Source: M3007 sp044347755
GTDB lineage: Bacteria > Bacteroidota > Bacteroidia > Chitinophagales > Saprospiraceae
Length of the DNA: 13,160 bases
Reading direction: 5' to 3'
Assembly (NCBI GenBank): GCA_044347755.1
Contig: JBIKUE010000125.1
Coordinates: 1-13,160, forward strand
Shown: one piece after another, positions 1-7,002 of the stretch
Numbering within the stretch: position 1 is the stretch's first letter
How the letters are laid out: every line of letters begins with the position of its first letter
Translations under genes and position numbers: made by a program
The notes under the pieces: model-generated
The model's input: the letters and a program-made list of their open reading frames with translations, nothing else
Told to the model about the DNA's origin: nothing
The model's database searches: none

Positions 1-492
1 ACCGCGTCATCCATGTTCTTTTCCCGCAGATTTTCGCAGAAGAACCGCAGATCTCGCAGAACACGTTCGGCTGAGTAATTCAAAAACAGAACAAAAAAAT
101 CCGCGTCATCCGCGTCATCCGCGTTCCCCAAAAAACCGCGTCATCCATGTTCTTTTCCCGCAGATTTTCGCAGAAGAACCGCAGATCTCGCAGAACACGT
201 TCGGCTGAGTAATTCAAAAACAGAACAAAAAAAATCCGCGTCATCCGCGTCATCCGCGTTCCCCAAAAAATCCGCGTTCCCCAAAAATCCGCGTCATCCA
301 TGTTCTTTTCCCGCAGATTTTCGCAGAAGAACCGCAGATCTCGCAGAACACGTTCGGCTGAGTAATTCAAAACCAAAACAAAAAAAATCCGCGTCATCCG
401 CGTCATCCGCGTTCCTCAAAAAATCCGCGTTCCCCAAAAAACCGCGTCATCCGCGTTCCCAAAAAAATCCGCGTTCCAAAAAAATCCGTGTT
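1..492. repeat. Degenerate long tandem repeat array (three copies plus a decaying tail)
   Basis: This 492-bp stretch holds no credible gene. Three copies of one unit begin at 1, 135 and 288, so the periods are 134 and 153 bp. Each copy contains, in order, CCGCGTCATCCATGTTC, a part built of the repeated word CGCAGA, the segment ACACGTTCGGCTGAGTAATT, an A-rich run, and two or three copies of CCGCGTCAT ending in CCGCGTTCCCC. The spacing differs because the last word is added or lost. After about 390 only this short word continues, decaying up to the stop codon of the neighbouring amidohydrolase at 493. Open frames through this region are by-products of the repeat. No transposase or terminal inverted repeat is visible, and the array may continue beyond the left edge. 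Its function is unknown. Confidence 0.9.
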
Positions 493-3492
493 CTACCCTT
501 CGTCCTCTTCGTGGTCGCAGTGATAATGCTGTTTTTGGCGGGACGGCCGGTCTCCGCCTTCTCCGGCTTTTTTCTCTGTTTGCAGTTTTTGAATCAGTCT
601 GGCGCGTTCTTTTTGAACGTCTTCCTGCAACTTGAGATCAGCTTCTCGATCGAAAAACAGAATGCCGTCTACCCAGGTTTTTTCTGCTTTAGCATACACA
701 GAGAGCGGATTTTCACTCCAAAGCACCACGTCGGCATCTTTCCCTGTTTTAATGGAACCCGTGCGATCATCCACGCGCATCAGTTTGGCAGGGTTGATGG
801 TTACCATTTTCCACGCATCATGCTCTTTCATTCCGGCATACATGACGGATTTAGCGGCTTCCTGATTCAGTCGCCGGGCCATTTCGGCATCGTCGGAGTT
901 AATCGCTACTGTAATGCCGCGATCTGCCATGATTTTGGGGTTGTACGGAATAGCTTCATACACCTCAAACTTGTAGGCCCACCAATCGGAAAACGACGAA
1001 GCGCCTACGCCATGTTTGGCCATTTTGTCGGCCACTTTATAGCCTTCCAGGATATGGGTAAACGTGTTTACCCGAAATTTAAACTGTTCAGCCACACGCA
1101 TCAGCATGGTGATTTCTGATTGTACATAAGAGTGGCAAGTGATGAATCGCTTGGAATCCAGGATCTCTGACAGGGCTTCCAGATCAAGGTCGCGGCGGTA
1201 AGGTTTGCCAGAGGCGCGCATACGTGCGTACTCTTGTGCGCGTGAGAAATAATCTACATATACCTGCTCCACGCCCATACGGGTTTGCGGGTATCTGCTT
1301 CCAACCTCATTGCCCCAGTTGCTTTGTTTGACATTTTCACCCAGGGCGAATTTGATAAAGCCCGGCCAGTTTTGGAATTTCATCTCTTCCGGTGTAAAGC
1401 CCCAGCGAAGTTTGATCAACTGCGTTTGTCCGCCAATAGGGTTGGCTGAACCGTGCAGTATGTGGCTGGAGGTTACTCCCCCGGCCAGCTGGCGATAGAT
1501 GTCGATGTCCTCTGAATCAATCACATCGCCAATGCGTACCTCTGCAGAAGATTCCTGGGTGCCTTCATTGATGCTGCGGGTAGCCGCAATGTGCGAATGC
1601 TCATCAATTATACCGGCAGTCAAGTGTTTCCCTTCGCCGTTGATGATTACTGCATTGTCCTGAACAGGGAGTTTCCTGCCGATCTTCTGGATTTTGCCGT
1701 TGGAGATCAACACATCAGTATTGTTGAGCACGCCGTCTTTTTCTCCCGTCCAAACGGTTGTATTCTGGATCAGAACGGTTTGGGCGCGTGGTTTGTCTTT
1801 CCATCCAAATGCAGTGAAAGGATAAATGACCTCTCCAAGCATGGGGGCAGCCGGCACAGGATCTTGTTTTTTCGGCTTGTCAGGTTCTCCGGCTTTGGCA
1901 TAATCAGCTGACCAATTTACCCAGGCGCCGTCCTGCAAGGTGCCTGTTCCGGTCATCTTTTGTTTGTCAAGCGTACCGGAGAGTCCCACGTATCCTTTTT
2001 TTAACGTGTCTGGCTGAAAAGAAAGTGTTACCAGTCCGCCAGGCTGATAGCTGAAGGTGGCTTTGATTTTGGCACTGTCTGGTTTCATCAACTGGGCCTC
2101 TGGCGCCTCAAGTTTGCCTTTGAGGGTAAGGGTGTAGGCATCGGTTCCTACTTTGAGCTGGTAAATTCCCAAGCTTCCGGCAGGCATAGACTTGTCTGGG
2201 TTGATATCAAAGGCTGCGCCTTTGACCCAATGCTGCTGGATTTTGGTCTCTGATTTGAAAATGCTGCCGGTGGTGATGAGGAAATTGGCCATTTTGCCTG
2301 CTTCCAGGCTGCCCACCTGAGCATAGGCATTGATAAAGGATGCCGGGTTGTAAGTCAGCGCTTTGAGCGCTGTTTCTTCATCAAGTCCGTATTCAAGGGC
2401 CTTGCGGAGGTTCTCCCAGAATTTGGCTTTTTCTTTCAAACCGTAGGTGGTGAGGCAGAAAGATATTCCGGCACTTTGCAGACGCGCCGGGTTGGAAGGC
2501 GCCAGTTCCCAGTGTTTGAGATCCTTTAACGGCACATTCAGGGCGTCAAAAGGATCGCGTACATCATAACCTTCCGGGAAGTTCAAAGGCACGATCATGG
2601 AATAGCCGGTTTTCACGATCTCACTGAGCCGCTGGTAGTCGTCGCCGGCAGATTTTACGAGATATTTCGTGCCAAACTCCTGTCCGATACGTCCGATACG
2701 CAGCACATCCATTTTTTCGCCTGCTTCAAAGATTTGTGGCAGGCTTTGCACGTTGTTCCAGGCGTCGAGCGACAGGTTTTCTTCATCTTTGTAGCCTTCT
2801 GTTTTATACCATTGTGCATCTAGATAGGTCTGGCGGAGCAGTGCGATAATACCCATCAGGGAGGAAGGGTAGTTTTGTGTGCTGGTACCTTTGCTGAAGG
2901 AAAGGTGGTGACTGGCTTTCTCGGCCAGGATCAGTTCGTGTTCGCGGAGGTTGCCGGGCATCACCAGGGCGCCGGTACCGCGGGAAATACCATCTGCGCG
3001 GTGGGTGAGCAGAGCGCCGAAGCCCAGTTTGCGCCATTCTTCGGCGGCTTTGGCGTCGTTGCTGAACTCGGCGGCGGCATTGTATTCCGTGCGCAAGGCC
3101 TGGTTCCAACTGTAGGCGCCTTTTTTATTGGATAAAGGTTGAGGGCTACGGCCAAAGCCGCCACCTTCAGAGCGTTGCGGCACAGTAAGGCCATAATCTG
3201 TGGCATACAGGTCTATAAAGGAAGGATAAATGGTTTTTCCGGTGCAATCGTGCACGGCAGCATCTTTGGGTACGGTTACGTTCAATCCTGCAGCTACTAC
3301 CTTGCCATCGCGAATGAGCAGCGTGGCTCCTTCGATGCGGGTTTTATAATCCGTATAAATGGTCGCATTGGTGAATGCGTGCAGGCCGGAGCGTTCGTCA
3401 GAGGGAGCGGCCACCGGGAAAGTTTGCTGGGCAAGTGCCGCGGAATGAAACAAAAGCAAGGCTGCCAAAGAGCGTAAAAAGAGCCGGATCAT
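493..3492 (-). CDS. Secreted two-domain amidohydrolase (imidazolonepropionase-like), ~1000 aa
   Basis: This 999-residue protein is probably a periplasmic metal-dependent hydrolase of the amidohydrolase superfamily, acting on an unknown cyclic amide, peptide or related bond. Residues 1-21 form a signal peptide (hydrophobic core, AAL-AQQ cleavage region). Two amidohydrolase-like halves follow, joined by a beta-rich linker at about 430-570. The C-terminal half, about 590-970, keeps the metal ligands: H632-x-H634 after GIIDE, H787 in ITCHSY, H813 in FTHILEG and D867 in INSDD; the segment FALGENVK is typical of the imidazolonepropionase-like branch. The N-terminal half keeps the fold signature (IYPSFID, then LEAGKMANFLI near 400) but has D94-L-Y-A-T where DxHxH is expected, so it looks catalytically dead. 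The ~1000-aa length is usual for this Bacteroidota family. The extreme C-terminus is odd: a His/Asp/Glu-rich tail (HYHCDHEEDEG) reaching the repeat array. The ATG at 3490-3492 fits the signal peptide; no Shine-Dalgarno or clear promoter was found. Substrate is not inferable. Confidence 0.9.
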   Translation of the reverse strand: MIRLFLRSLAALLLFHSAALAQQTFPVAAPSDERSGLHAFTNATIYTDYKTRIEGATLLIRDGKVVAAGLNVTVPKDAAVHDCTGKTIYPSFIDLYATDYGLTVPQRSEGGGFGRSPQPLSNKKGAYSWNQALRTEYNAAAEFSNDAKAAEEWRKLGFGALLTHRADGISRGTGALVMPGNLREHELILAEKASHHLSFSKGTSTQNYPSSLMGIIALLRQTYLDAQWYKTEGYKDEENLSLDAWNNVQSLPQIFEAGEKMDVLRIGRIGQEFGTKYLVKSAGDDYQRLSEIVKTGYSMIVPLNFPEGYDVRDPFDALNVPLKDLKHWELAPSNPARLQSAGISFCLTTYGLKEKAKFWENLRKALEYGLDEETALKALTYNPASFINAYAQVGSLEAGKMANFLITTGSIFKSETKIQQHWVKGAAFDINPDKSMPAGSLGIYQLKVGTDAYTLTLKGKLEAPEAQLMKPDSAKIKATFSYQPGGLVTLSFQPDTLKKGYVGLSGTLDKQKMTGTGTLQDGAWVNWSADYAKAGEPDKPKKQDPVPAAPMLGEVIYPFTAFGWKDKPRAQTVLIQNTTVWTGEKDGVLNNTDVLISNGKIQKIGRKLPVQDNAVIINGEGKHLTAGIIDEHSHIAATRSINEGTQESSAEVRIGDVIDSEDIDIYRQLAGGVTSSHILHGSANPIGGQTQLIKLRWGFTPEEMKFQNWPGFIKFALGENVKQSNWGNEVGSRYPQTRMGVEQVYVDYFSRAQEYARMRASGKPYRRDLDLEALSEILDSKRFITCHSYVQSEITMLMRVAEQFKFRVNTFTHILEGYKVADKMAKHGVGASSFSDWWAYKFEVYEAIPYNPKIMADRGITVAINSDDAEMARRLNQEAAKSVMYAGMKEHDAWKMVTINPAKLMRVDDRTGSIKTGKDADVVLWSENPLSVYAKAEKTWVDGILFFDREADLKLQEDVQKERARLIQKLQTEKKAGEGGDRPSRQKQHYHCDHEEDEG

Positions 3493-3682
3493 GTTGTACA
3501 GGAATTGGTTTATGGGGGTGAAGGTAGTGAAGGAGCAAGGTAATATGCAAAAAAATGGAGTTTGGGGTTTGTGGTAGATTGGGGGTTAGGTGCAAGTGAG
3601 GCTGAAGGAGCCAAATTAGGGAAGTGGATGGTTGAATGTACTTATGGTAGAGTAGAGCAGGATTACACAAAGTGGAAGACAT
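3493..3682. other. Upstream gap of the amidohydrolase, no feature recognised
   Basis: About 190 bp lie between the amidohydrolase start and the T-tract of the leftward terminator. The promoter of the amidohydrolase must lie here or beyond. I looked on the minus strand for TAnnTTTG preceded by TTTG and found only a poor partial match around 3610-3618 (TAATTTGG), which I do not call. No small gene or RNA is supported. Confidence 0.5.
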
Positions 3683-3723
3683 AAAAAAATGGGGGATTTC
3701 CTGTCAGAAGCAGAAAATCCCCC
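3683..3723 (-). terminator. Intrinsic terminator, leftward
   Basis: Read on the minus strand, a 13-bp stem (GGGGGATTTTCTG paired with CAGGAAATCCCCC, one G-U pair) closes a 7-nt loop and is followed at once by ATTTTTTTA. Read on the plus strand there is no T-run, so the terminator acts leftward. The only gene that can use it is the DUF1761 gene ending at 3911, from which it is separated by the inverted-repeat element at 3740-3902. It also insulates the amidohydrolase. Confidence 0.8.
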
Positions 3724-3739
3724 AAAAGTTATCGCTTGT

Positions 3740-3902
3740 CTAGTGGTTCTCCCACTTAGTTGCTGGAAAATAGGGGAGCAGATTTTAGGGTATGTCAAGG
3801 CGTTTGGAGGGCGTAATGCGAGACATTATTACCGACAAACAACGATGACAGGCGCTAAAAGCTGCCGCATGTTTTTCAGAAACTAAGTGGGAGAACCATT
3901 AG
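3740..3902. mobile_element. MITE-like or IS-remnant element with 22-bp terminal inverted repeats
   Basis: The ends 3740-3761 and 3881-3902 are inverted repeats of 22 bp with one mismatch. The inner 18 bp, TGGTTCTCCCACTTAGTT, match perfectly, and a weaker match (CTG then A-rich) continues inward. The element is 163 bp. Its interior has no credible transposase: the plus-strand frame across it ends inside the right repeat, and a short minus-strand frame carries a CHRC motif but stops after about 30 codons. No clear target-site duplication flanks it. The likely reading is a non-autonomous transposable element or internally deleted insertion sequence that landed 8 bp past the stop codon of the DUF1761 gene. 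A cruciform-forming chromosomal repeat is the alternative. Confidence 0.6.
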
Positions 3903-3910
3903 GAGCTAAT

Positions 3911-4420
3911 TTATTTAAGCGCAACAAAACCAAAGGCGTTGATGAACCCGCCCATTAGCGCAAAGACGATTACCCAATAGCCCAGTTGTACAGCAGTATA
4001 TTGCCATTGCCTTTTTTCCAAAAATCCGCTAATGGCCAATACCGGCCAAATACCAAACAATGCTGTCAGGATTCCGTGAAACATGCCATGTTTAAAGGTC
4101 AAAAAATTGCCACCGTATTTCTCTAAATAAGCCATCGAATCCAAATAAATTACACTGTCTTCTGGAGGAGGTCCGCCGCCTGGCTGCCCTATCAGTGAAT
4201 AAACATGCATGATATGAAACACTACAGGCAAGAGAAAAACAGATAAAAACACGCCAAGCAGCAGGAAATATGCATATATTTTAGGCGTAAATCCCTGGCC
4301 AATAGCAGGGGAATAACGAGCGGCCACCTTTCCTAAAACGGCCTGATGGTAATAGAGAAGTCCCACAGCAAGCGGAATGATGCTTGTTGCTAAAATGAAA
4401 AACCAGTTAAATTTCGGCAT
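3911..4420 (-). CDS. DUF1761-like integral membrane protein (paralogue 1)
   Basis: This 169-residue hydrophobic protein has about four transmembrane segments, near residues 5-25, 45-68, 108-130 and 140-162. It shares a clear pattern with the protein at 8170-8598: NW near the N-terminus, P-x3-G-x2-YYH-x2-VLG, TF-x-HG-x2-HG in the middle, then FEKR-x-W and LGYW near the end (here FLEKRQW). I assign it to the DUF1761 family from this pattern; function is unknown. It differs from its paralogue by a ~25-residue insert containing GGGPPPEDS. The frame is open up to 4507, but the ATG at 4418-4420 gives an N-terminus matching the paralogue and lies downstream of a plausible promoter, so I choose it. 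It is divergent from the secreted hydrolase at 4597. Its terminator (3683-3723) is split from it by the 163-bp inverted-repeat element. Confidence 0.85.
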   Translation of the reverse strand: MPKFNWFFILATSIIPLAVGLLYYHQAVLGKVAARYSPAIGQGFTPKIYAYFLLLGVFLSVFLLPVVFHIMHVYSLIGQPGGGPPPEDSVIYLDSMAYLEKYGGNFLTFKHGMFHGILTALFGIWPVLAISGFLEKRQWQYTAVQLGYWVIVFALMGGFINAFGFVALK

Positions 4421-4460
4421 AATTTGAAATTTTATTTTGTTTTGAATGGTAAATATTTGG

Positions 4461-4493
4461 AAAAAATATTTTATTAAACGCCTGGTTTGCAAT
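4461..4493 (-). promoter_or_regulatory. Possible Bacteroidota-type promoter for DUF1761 paralogue 1
   Basis: On the minus strand, ATTG (4490-4493) is followed after 21 nt by TATTTTTT (4461-4468), one base off at each box from TTTG-N19..22-TAnnTTTG. It lies about 41 nt upstream of the chosen start. The AT-rich surroundings make chance matches easy, so support is modest. Confidence 0.35.
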
Positions 4494-4519
4494 AAAATAA
4501 TTGGCATGGGGTATATTTT
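4486..4519 (+). promoter_or_regulatory. Possible Bacteroidota-type promoter for the secreted hydrolase
   Basis: TTTG (4486-4489) is followed after 22 nt by TATATTTT (4512-4519), one base from TAnnTTTG. It overlaps the candidate promoter of the divergent DUF1761 gene. The resulting leader to the ATG at 4597 would be about 70 nt, pyrimidine- and A/C-rich with few G residues, as is common in this phylum. Confidence 0.35.
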
Positions 4520-4596
4520 TTAACCCAAAGTCTTTATACATTATTCGGTATTCCCCTACATTCACCCCCCAACACTCAACATCTCCTTCTCCACAC

Positions 4597-6045
4597 ATGA
4601 AATACCTGTTTGCCCTTTTTTGCGTCTGCCTTCAGTTTTCATCGAACGCCCAAACCCTGGTATCGGCCACGTTCCTCGGACAAAAAACCAAAGCCCAATT
4701 ACTGCAAGAATTCAACAACCTGCCTTTTATCCAGTTCGGAGCCAAATACTATCAGGTGGCTTATACCACTATGAGCGTGCAGGGCGTGCCGGATACGGCC
4801 ACAGGCTTGCTGGCTATTCCGGATCAGCCCGGACGCATCTACCCACGCCTGGTATACCAGCACGGCACTTCCGGATCCAAACAGGATGTACCGTCGGTGA
4901 ATGTTCTTTCCGGAGGGGAAGGCATAGTAGGTACTTTGTTTGCCGGACTCGGATATGTGGCGTTTTTGCCTGACTATCTTGGCTTGGGACCTACCTCAAA
5001 AGGTTTTCACCCGTATGTACACGCTGCAAGCGAGGCCTGGGCGGCGCTGGATATGCTGCGGGCCAGTGAGGCCTTTTTAGCCCAGCAACCATTGGCCATA
5101 AATGATCAGGTGTTCATCACCGGCTATTCCCAGGGGGGGCACGGCGCGATGGCGCTGCACCGGGCCATGGAACAAGACCCTGCCGACGAGTTTACGGTTA
5201 CGGCCGCAGCGCCGCTCTCCGGCCCGTATAGCATTTCCGGGGTAATGCGGGATTTAATTCTAAACGATACCGTCTATTACTATCCTGCATACATTCCCAA
5301 TACCGCACTGTCTTATCAAACCGTGTACGGCAACCTGTTTAATGACCTAACCGACGTGTTCAAGCCAGAATATGCAAACCTGATCGGTCAGTTTTATAAC
5401 AATACCATCAGCCTTTCACAGCTGAATGGCTTTTTGATTTCCGCCCTTACTGCCAATGAAGGCGATTCGCGTCCATTCCGGATGTTACAACCTGCCCTGG
5501 TGCAAGCGGTGCAAACCAACCCCGCACATCCGATAAACCTGGCGCTGGACGATAACGACACTTACGACAAAGGCTGGCTTCCGGAGGCGCCGTTCCGCAT
5601 ATTCTATTGTATGGGCGACGATCAGGTGCCGTTCCGCAACAGCCTGCTGGCCCGCGATTCGTTTCTGGACAAAGGTGTGACCAATTTCCAGATCCAGGAT
5701 GTGTTGCCCACGGGCGACCACGGCGAATGTTACGTGCCGGCTATGACTGGAACGATCATTTTTTTCCTGGGTTTTCAGCAAATTGGCACGGTGGGAACTG
5801 AAACTCCGGAAAACATGCTCCAGGTTTCTATCGCTCCCAATCCCGCTGATCAATACATTACAGTAAGCGGCATAACGCACCCGGGCAGGTATGAAATCCT
5901 GGATTATTATGGCAAAACGGTGCAATCCGGCAATGTGAGCGGCGGAGACCAAACACTACAACTTACGTCGCTTTCGGCCGGAGCATATCTGTTGCGTGTG
6001 GAAACAAGCCGTGGATGGGTGGCGGAAAAACTCCTTATAAAGTAA
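4597..6045 (+). CDS. Secreted alpha/beta hydrolase (lipase/esterase-like) with T9SS sorting domain
   Basis: This 482-residue protein is a probable extracellular or surface esterase, lipase or peptidase-like hydrolase. Residues 1-19 are a signal peptide ending SNAQ. The catalytic domain (about 25-395) has the nucleophile elbow GYSQGG with S178, a likely acid at D341 or D342 (CMGDDQVPF) and H375 (TGDHGEC), in the order Ser-Asp-His expected of the fold. YQHGTSG near residue 90 is the usual oxyanion-hole HG region, and LPDYLGLG near 130 resembles secretory lipase and prolyl-peptidase-like proteins. Residues ~408-482 form a type A T9SS C-terminal domain: IAPNPADQYI, then ILDYYGK, then LSAGAYLLRV and a terminal EKLLIK. 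It is therefore exported by Sec and then through the type IX system. The frame extends to a TTG at 4501, but the ATG at 4597 starts exactly at the signal peptide. Substrate is unknown. Confidence 0.9.
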   Translation: MKYLFALFCVCLQFSSNAQTLVSATFLGQKTKAQLLQEFNNLPFIQFGAKYYQVAYTTMSVQGVPDTATGLLAIPDQPGRIYPRLVYQHGTSGSKQDVPSVNVLSGGEGIVGTLFAGLGYVAFLPDYLGLGPTSKGFHPYVHAASEAWAALDMLRASEAFLAQQPLAINDQVFITGYSQGGHGAMALHRAMEQDPADEFTVTAAAPLSGPYSISGVMRDLILNDTVYYYPAYIPNTALSYQTVYGNLFNDLTDVFKPEYANLIGQFYNNTISLSQLNGFLISALTANEGDSRPFRMLQPALVQAVQTNPAHPINLALDDNDTYDKGWLPEAPFRIFYCMGDDQVPFRNSLLARDSFLDKGVTNFQIQDVLPTGDHGECYVPAMTGTIIFFLGFQQIGTVGTETPENMLQVSIAPNPADQYITVSGITHPGRYEILDYYGKTVQSGNVSGGDQTLQLTSLSAGAYLLRVETSRGWVAEKLLIK

Positions 6046-6204
6046 ATATCCAATATCCAATGTCCAATGTCCAAGTGGTGCTGACGCCAAACACCCGCCC
6101 CACTTGGACATTGGATTTGGATATTGGATATTCCCATCGTGCTGACGCCAAACACCCGCACCACTTGAACATTGGACATTGGACATTGGACATTGGATAT
6201 TCCC
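6045..6204. repeat. Dyad plus tandem repeat of TCCAATA/TGTCCAAT words
   Basis: The region between the hydrolase stop and the methyltransferase start is built entirely of repeats. A left arm (6045-6078) made of AATATCC/AATGTCC words is the inverse of two right arms, 6100-6132 and 6161-6202. Each right arm is preceded by the same 21-bp spacer that begins GTGCTGACGCCAAACACCCG, so units starting at 6078 and 6139 form a tandem pair of 61 and 69 bp. Both units end with GGATATTCCCAT, and in the second this runs into the ATG at 6205. The left arm can pair with either right arm. This could act as a terminator for the upstream gene or as structure in the leader of the downstream gene; neither is proven. 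Confidence 0.85.
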
Positions 6205-7002
6205 ATGCATTCTATCCTCGATTTCTATGCTCGTACACACACACCGTACCTTCATGCACTCGGGCGAGGAGGTACAGCCTTTTTAGTTCAACAAATGGCG
6301 CCAAAGCCCGGCAGCCGGTTGCTTGAAATTGGTTTTGGTACCGGGCAAACCATGTTGGAGCTGACTTGCCGGTTTGAAGGGCTGGAAGTTTATGGATTGG
6401 AAAAATCTACGGAAATGTATCGGATTGCACGCAGGCGCTTTACCTTTTCTGGGGTGGATACGGCGCGGTTGCTCGCCATGCCTCCGGGGCTGGACTTCCC
6501 TTTTCCGGCTCATTTTTTTGATGTGGTTTATTGCGAGTCGGTATTGGCCATTTTGCCCGATGGAGATTTGGAAAAAATCTGGCAACAGATTGGGAAGGTG
6601 TTACGTCCGGGGGGGAGTTTATTTTTCAACGAATCATTGTGGCGGGAAGGTGTGTCTTTGGAAAAAATGGCTGAAATGAACCAAAAGTGTATGAATGTCT
6701 TTGGAATCCCTCAAGCAACTGCAACCCGGCCTTATCCCTCAGATTGGAAAAATTTGGCGGAAAAACATGGATTTAATGTGCTGAGCTGTATCCCGATGGA
6801 AGGTGTTCGGGCGAGGCTACCTTTTAAGGTGGATAGCCGTCTTTTTCGATCCCGCATTTTTACGTTTGCTGGAAAAGGCTCCATGCTTTTTTCCCTTTCA
6901 TTATGGAAAAAACAAAAGCTCCTTCGCCGGCTTTTTCAACAGTTTGCGACGAAGGAGCCTTATCTGGAAGGTGTATTTTTCTGGTGTCGGAAAAAAGACT
7001 AA
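6205..7002 (+). CDS. Class I SAM-dependent methyltransferase
   Basis: This 265-residue protein has the Rossmann-type fold of small-molecule methyltransferases (Methyltransf_11/25 type). Motif I is LLEIGFGTG at residues 39-47, the SAM-binding loop. The acidic end of strand 2 is YGLEKS near 65. Motif post-I/IV is DVVYCESVLAIL near 106-117, and LRPGGSLFFNES near 132-143 is the usual post-motif loop and strand. The C-terminal third is basic and lacks recognised motifs. No signal peptide or membrane segment is visible, so it is cytoplasmic. The ATG at 6205 is chosen because the only upstream extension (TTG at 6172) would translate repeat DNA. The substrate is unknown and neighbours give no hint. 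Its stop codon overlaps that of the convergent isomerase gene. A 9-bp inverted repeat (6918-6926 with 6950-6958) lies inside its 3' end. Confidence 0.85.
   Translation: MHSILDFYARTHTPYLHALGRGGTAFLVQQMAPKPGSRLLEIGFGTGQTMLELTCRFEGLEVYGLEKSTEMYRIARRRFTFSGVDTARLLAMPPGLDFPFPAHFFDVVYCESVLAILPDGDLEKIWQQIGKVLRPGGSLFFNESLWREGVSLEKMAEMNQKCMNVFGIPQATATRPYPSDWKNLAEKHGFNVLSCIPMEGVRARLPFKVDSRLFRSRIFTFAGKGSMLFSLSLWKKQKLLRRLFQQFATKEPYLEGVFFWCRKKD

Noticed and set aside
80..406. A 108-aa minus-strand frame with internal repetition in the left array
   Set aside because: The repetition simply follows the DNA repeat; no start context, homology or codon logic supports a protein.
1..492. CRISPR-like array
   Set aside because: Units are 134-153 bp, with no constant ~30-bp repeat alternating with unique spacers, and no cas gene is near.
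511..1119. A 202-aa plus-strand frame opposite the amidohydrolase
   Set aside because: It lies fully antisense to a well-supported enzyme with intact motifs; composition is that of an antisense shadow. The 215-aa frame at 7164-7811 and the 230-aa frame at 10078-10770 are rejected for the same reason.
3765..3880. A CHRC motif on the minus strand inside the inverted-repeat element, perhaps a transposase zinc-binding remnant
   Set aside because: Only about 30 codons are open and no further family residues match; too little to name a transposase family.
3689..3886. A 65-aa plus-strand frame spanning the terminator and the inverted-repeat element
   Set aside because: It begins in the terminator stem and ends in the right inverted repeat; no transposase or toxin motif is recognisable.
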